Shown: positions 13,739 through 15,222 of the stretch, in pieces | Layout: each line of letters begins with the position of its first letter | Position numbering within the stretch: the first letter of the stretch is position 1 | NCBI GenBank assembly: GCA_016297675.1 | Contig: JAEDGE010000040.1 | Coordinates: 1-15,222, forward strand | Origin: Oscillospiraceae bacterium | Lineage (GTDB): Bacteria; Bacillota; Clostridia; Oscillospirales; Ruminococcaceae | Reading direction: 5' to 3' | DNA length: 15,222 bases | Program-made: the position numbers and the translations under genes | The notes under the pieces: model-generated | Told to the model about the DNA's origin: nothing | Seen by the model: only the letters and a program-made list of their open reading frames with translations | Database searches by the model: none

Positions 13739-15222
13739 ATGAAAAATCAATTGGTCATTGTGTTAGACTTCGGCGGACAGTATAATCAGCTGATTGCCCG
13801 TCGGGTCAGAGAGTGCGGTGTTTACTGTGAGGTGATGCGGTACACCACACCGATTGCAGAGCTTGCTGCCAGAAAACCGGTGGGCATTATCTTCACCGGC
13901 GGTCCGAACAGTGTTTATGATTCGGCATCGCCGCATGTGGATCCGGCAATTTTCCAACTCGGTATCCCGATTCTGGGCATTTGCTATGGATGTCAGTTGA
14001 TGGCATACACACTCGGCGGTGTGGTTGCCTCTTCAGAGGAAACCAGAGAATACGGAAAGACGCTGACAAATTACGATACAAGTAGCCTGCTGTTTGCCGA
14101 CCTGCCGACTGAAAATATTTCTTGGATGAGCCATACGGACTACATTCAGACTTTGCCGGAAGGGTTCCGGATTACGGCACATTCTGCTGGTTGTCCGGTT
14201 GCGGCAATGGAGCATCCAGAGAAAAAATTTTACGGGGTGCAGTTCCATCCGGAAGTCAACCATACCGTCAGCGGACAGCAGATGCTGCACAATTTCCTGT
14301 ATCAGGTCTGCGGCTGTACTGGTGACTGGACGATGGAGGATTATGCGAAAACAGCCATTGCTCAGATTCGGGAGAAGGTTGGAGATGGAAAGGTACTGCT
14401 CGCATTGTCTGGCGGGGTTGATAGTTCCGTTGCAGCGGCACTGTTGTCCAAGGCAGTTGGCGACCAACTGACCTGTATTTTTGTCGATCATGGTTTCCTG
14501 CGGAAAAATGAGGGTGATGAAGTAGAAGCCGCATTTGCAGACTGGGATATTCATTTTGTCCGAGTCAATGCAAAGGATGTGTTCATGGAGAAGCTGAATG
14601 GCGTTTCTGATCCGGAGCGGAAGCGGAAAATCATCGGCGAAGAATTTATTCGTGCCTTTGAACGGGAAGCAAAGAAAATCGGACAAGTGGATTATTTTGT
14701 ACAGGGTACCATTTATCCGGACGTAATCGAAAGCGGCAGCGGAGATGCAGCGGTGATTAAGTCGCACCACAATGTCGGCGGCTTGCCGGATTATGTGGAT
14801 TTCAAGGAAATCATTGAACCGTTGCGTCTGTTGTTTAAGGACGAGGTACGGCGGCTTGGGATTGCACTGGGCTTGTCGGAAACACTGGTTTGGCGGCAGC
14901 CGTTCCCGGGGCCGGGGCTGGCGATTCGGATTATCGGAGAAATTACGGATGAAAAACTGGAGATTTTGCAGGATGCGGATTTTATTTTCCGGGAGGAAAT
15001 TGCAAAGGCAGGCTTAGACCGGAGCATTCACCAGTATTTTGCAGTGCTGACGAATATGCGTTCGGTTGGCGTCATGGGGGACGGTAGAACCTATGATTAT
15101 ACACTCGCACTGCGTGGCGTGACCACGACAGACTTTATGACGGCAGATTTTGCACGGATTCCGTATGAAGTGCTGGAAACGGTTTCCGCAAGAATTGTCA
15201 ATGAGTGTAAGTGCATTAACCG
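13739..15222 (+). CDS. guaA: GMP synthase (glutamine-hydrolysing), 3' end cut by the window
   Basis: Converts XMP to GMP with ATP and glutamine in purine synthesis. ATG at 13739 with GAAAGGG at 13724-13730. The frame stays open for 494 codons to the window edge, and full-length enzymes are about 510-525 residues, so only about the last 15-30 residues are missing. The class I glutaminase domain spans 1-190: Cys82 in GICYGCQLM, and His170 and Glu172 in VQFHPEVNH form its triad. The ATP-pyrophosphatase loop SGGVDSS is at 224-230. The C-terminal dimerisation domain contains RQPFPGPGLAIR and ends near KCINR at the edge. All catalytic residues are present, so the gene looks functional. It is transcribed from its own promoter. 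Confidence 0.97.
   Translation, partial: MKNQLVIVLDFGGQYNQLIARRVRECGVYCEVMRYTTPIAELAARKPVGIIFTGGPNSVYDSASPHVDPAIFQLGIPILGICYGCQLMAYTLGGVVASSEETREYGKTLTNYDTSSLLFADLPTENISWMSHTDYIQTLPEGFRITAHSAGCPVAAMEHPEKKFYGVQFHPEVNHTVSGQQMLHNFLYQVCGCTGDWTMEDYAKTAIAQIREKVGDGKVLLALSGGVDSSVAAALLSKAVGDQLTCIFVDHGFLRKNEGDEVEAAFADWDIHFVRVNAKDVFMEKLNGVSDPERKRKIIGEEFIRAFEREAKKIGQVDYFVQGTIYPDVIESGSGDAAVIKSHHNVGGLPDYVDFKEIIEPLRLLFKDEVRRLGIALGLSETLVWRQPFPGPGLAIRIIGEITDEKLEILQDADFIFREEIAKAGLDRSIHQYFAVLTNMRSVGVMGDGRTYDYTLALRGVTTTDFMTADFARIPYEVLETVSARIVNECKCIN

Noticed and set aside
14033..14770. 245-codon ORF on the minus strand inside guaA
   Set aside because: It lies antisense to strongly conserved guaA coding sequence, has no RBS, and its protein is low-complexity and Cys/His-rich without a family; a shadow ORF.
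1..15222. CRISPR array, tRNA/rRNA, insertion sequence, phage or defence island
   Set aside because: No repeat-spacer pattern, no structural RNA signature, and no transposase, integrase or nuclease gene was visible in either strand.

Overview
The window reads as chromosomal DNA of a Gram-positive gut/rumen-type Clostridia member, most likely Ruminococcus or a close relative (Oscillospiraceae). This is inferred from two secreted proteins with dockerin-type modules, strong AGGAGG-type ribosome binding sites, sigma-A promoters with 17-base spacers, GC near the middle of the range, and the family resemblance of the housekeeping proteins. I see no rRNA, tRNA, CRISPR array, IS element or phage gene.

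Bases 1-3476 (+): after a possible 3' tail of an upstream gene, a promoter (TTGCAA-17-TATAAT) starts a tight four-gene operon. It encodes a 94-residue three-helix membrane protein, a D-2-hydroxyacid dehydrogenase, glutamate 5-kinase (proB, short form without PUA domain) and glutamate-5-semialdehyde dehydrogenase (proA). Start and stop codons overlap at two of the three junctions. ProB and ProA supply the first two steps of proline synthesis; proC is not here.

Bases 3477-4933 (-): a compact unannotated unit (promoter, RBS, 28-codon hydrophobic small ORF, hairpin) faces proA. Next is a five-helix membrane protein of the putative ABC-transporter type IV (CmpB-like) family with a long soluble N-terminal part.

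Bases 5080-9150: class II fructose-bisphosphate aldolase (-) with promoter and strong terminator, a TetR-type regulator (-), and the divergent glycogen branching enzyme glgB (+). The tetR and glgB promoters appear to share one symmetric -10 element (ATTATAAT). Similar palindromic motifs lie in the glgB leader and upstream of fba, so TetR control of one or both is possible but unproven.

Bases 9039-10688: an AqpZ-like aquaporin (+) and an uncharacterised Trp-rich 250-residue protein (-), separated by a bidirectional terminator.

Bases 10794-13622: two divergent genes for exported dockerin proteins. One is a right-handed beta-helix protein with an N-terminal, half-degenerate dockerin (-). The other is an AT-rich protein with a duplicated short motif and a canonical C-terminal dockerin (+). 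They probably act outside the cell on plant polysaccharide or at the cell surface; no cohesin or scaffoldin gene is in the window.

Bases 13656-15222 (+): guaA (GMP synthase) behind a near-perfect extended -10 promoter, cut by the window end.
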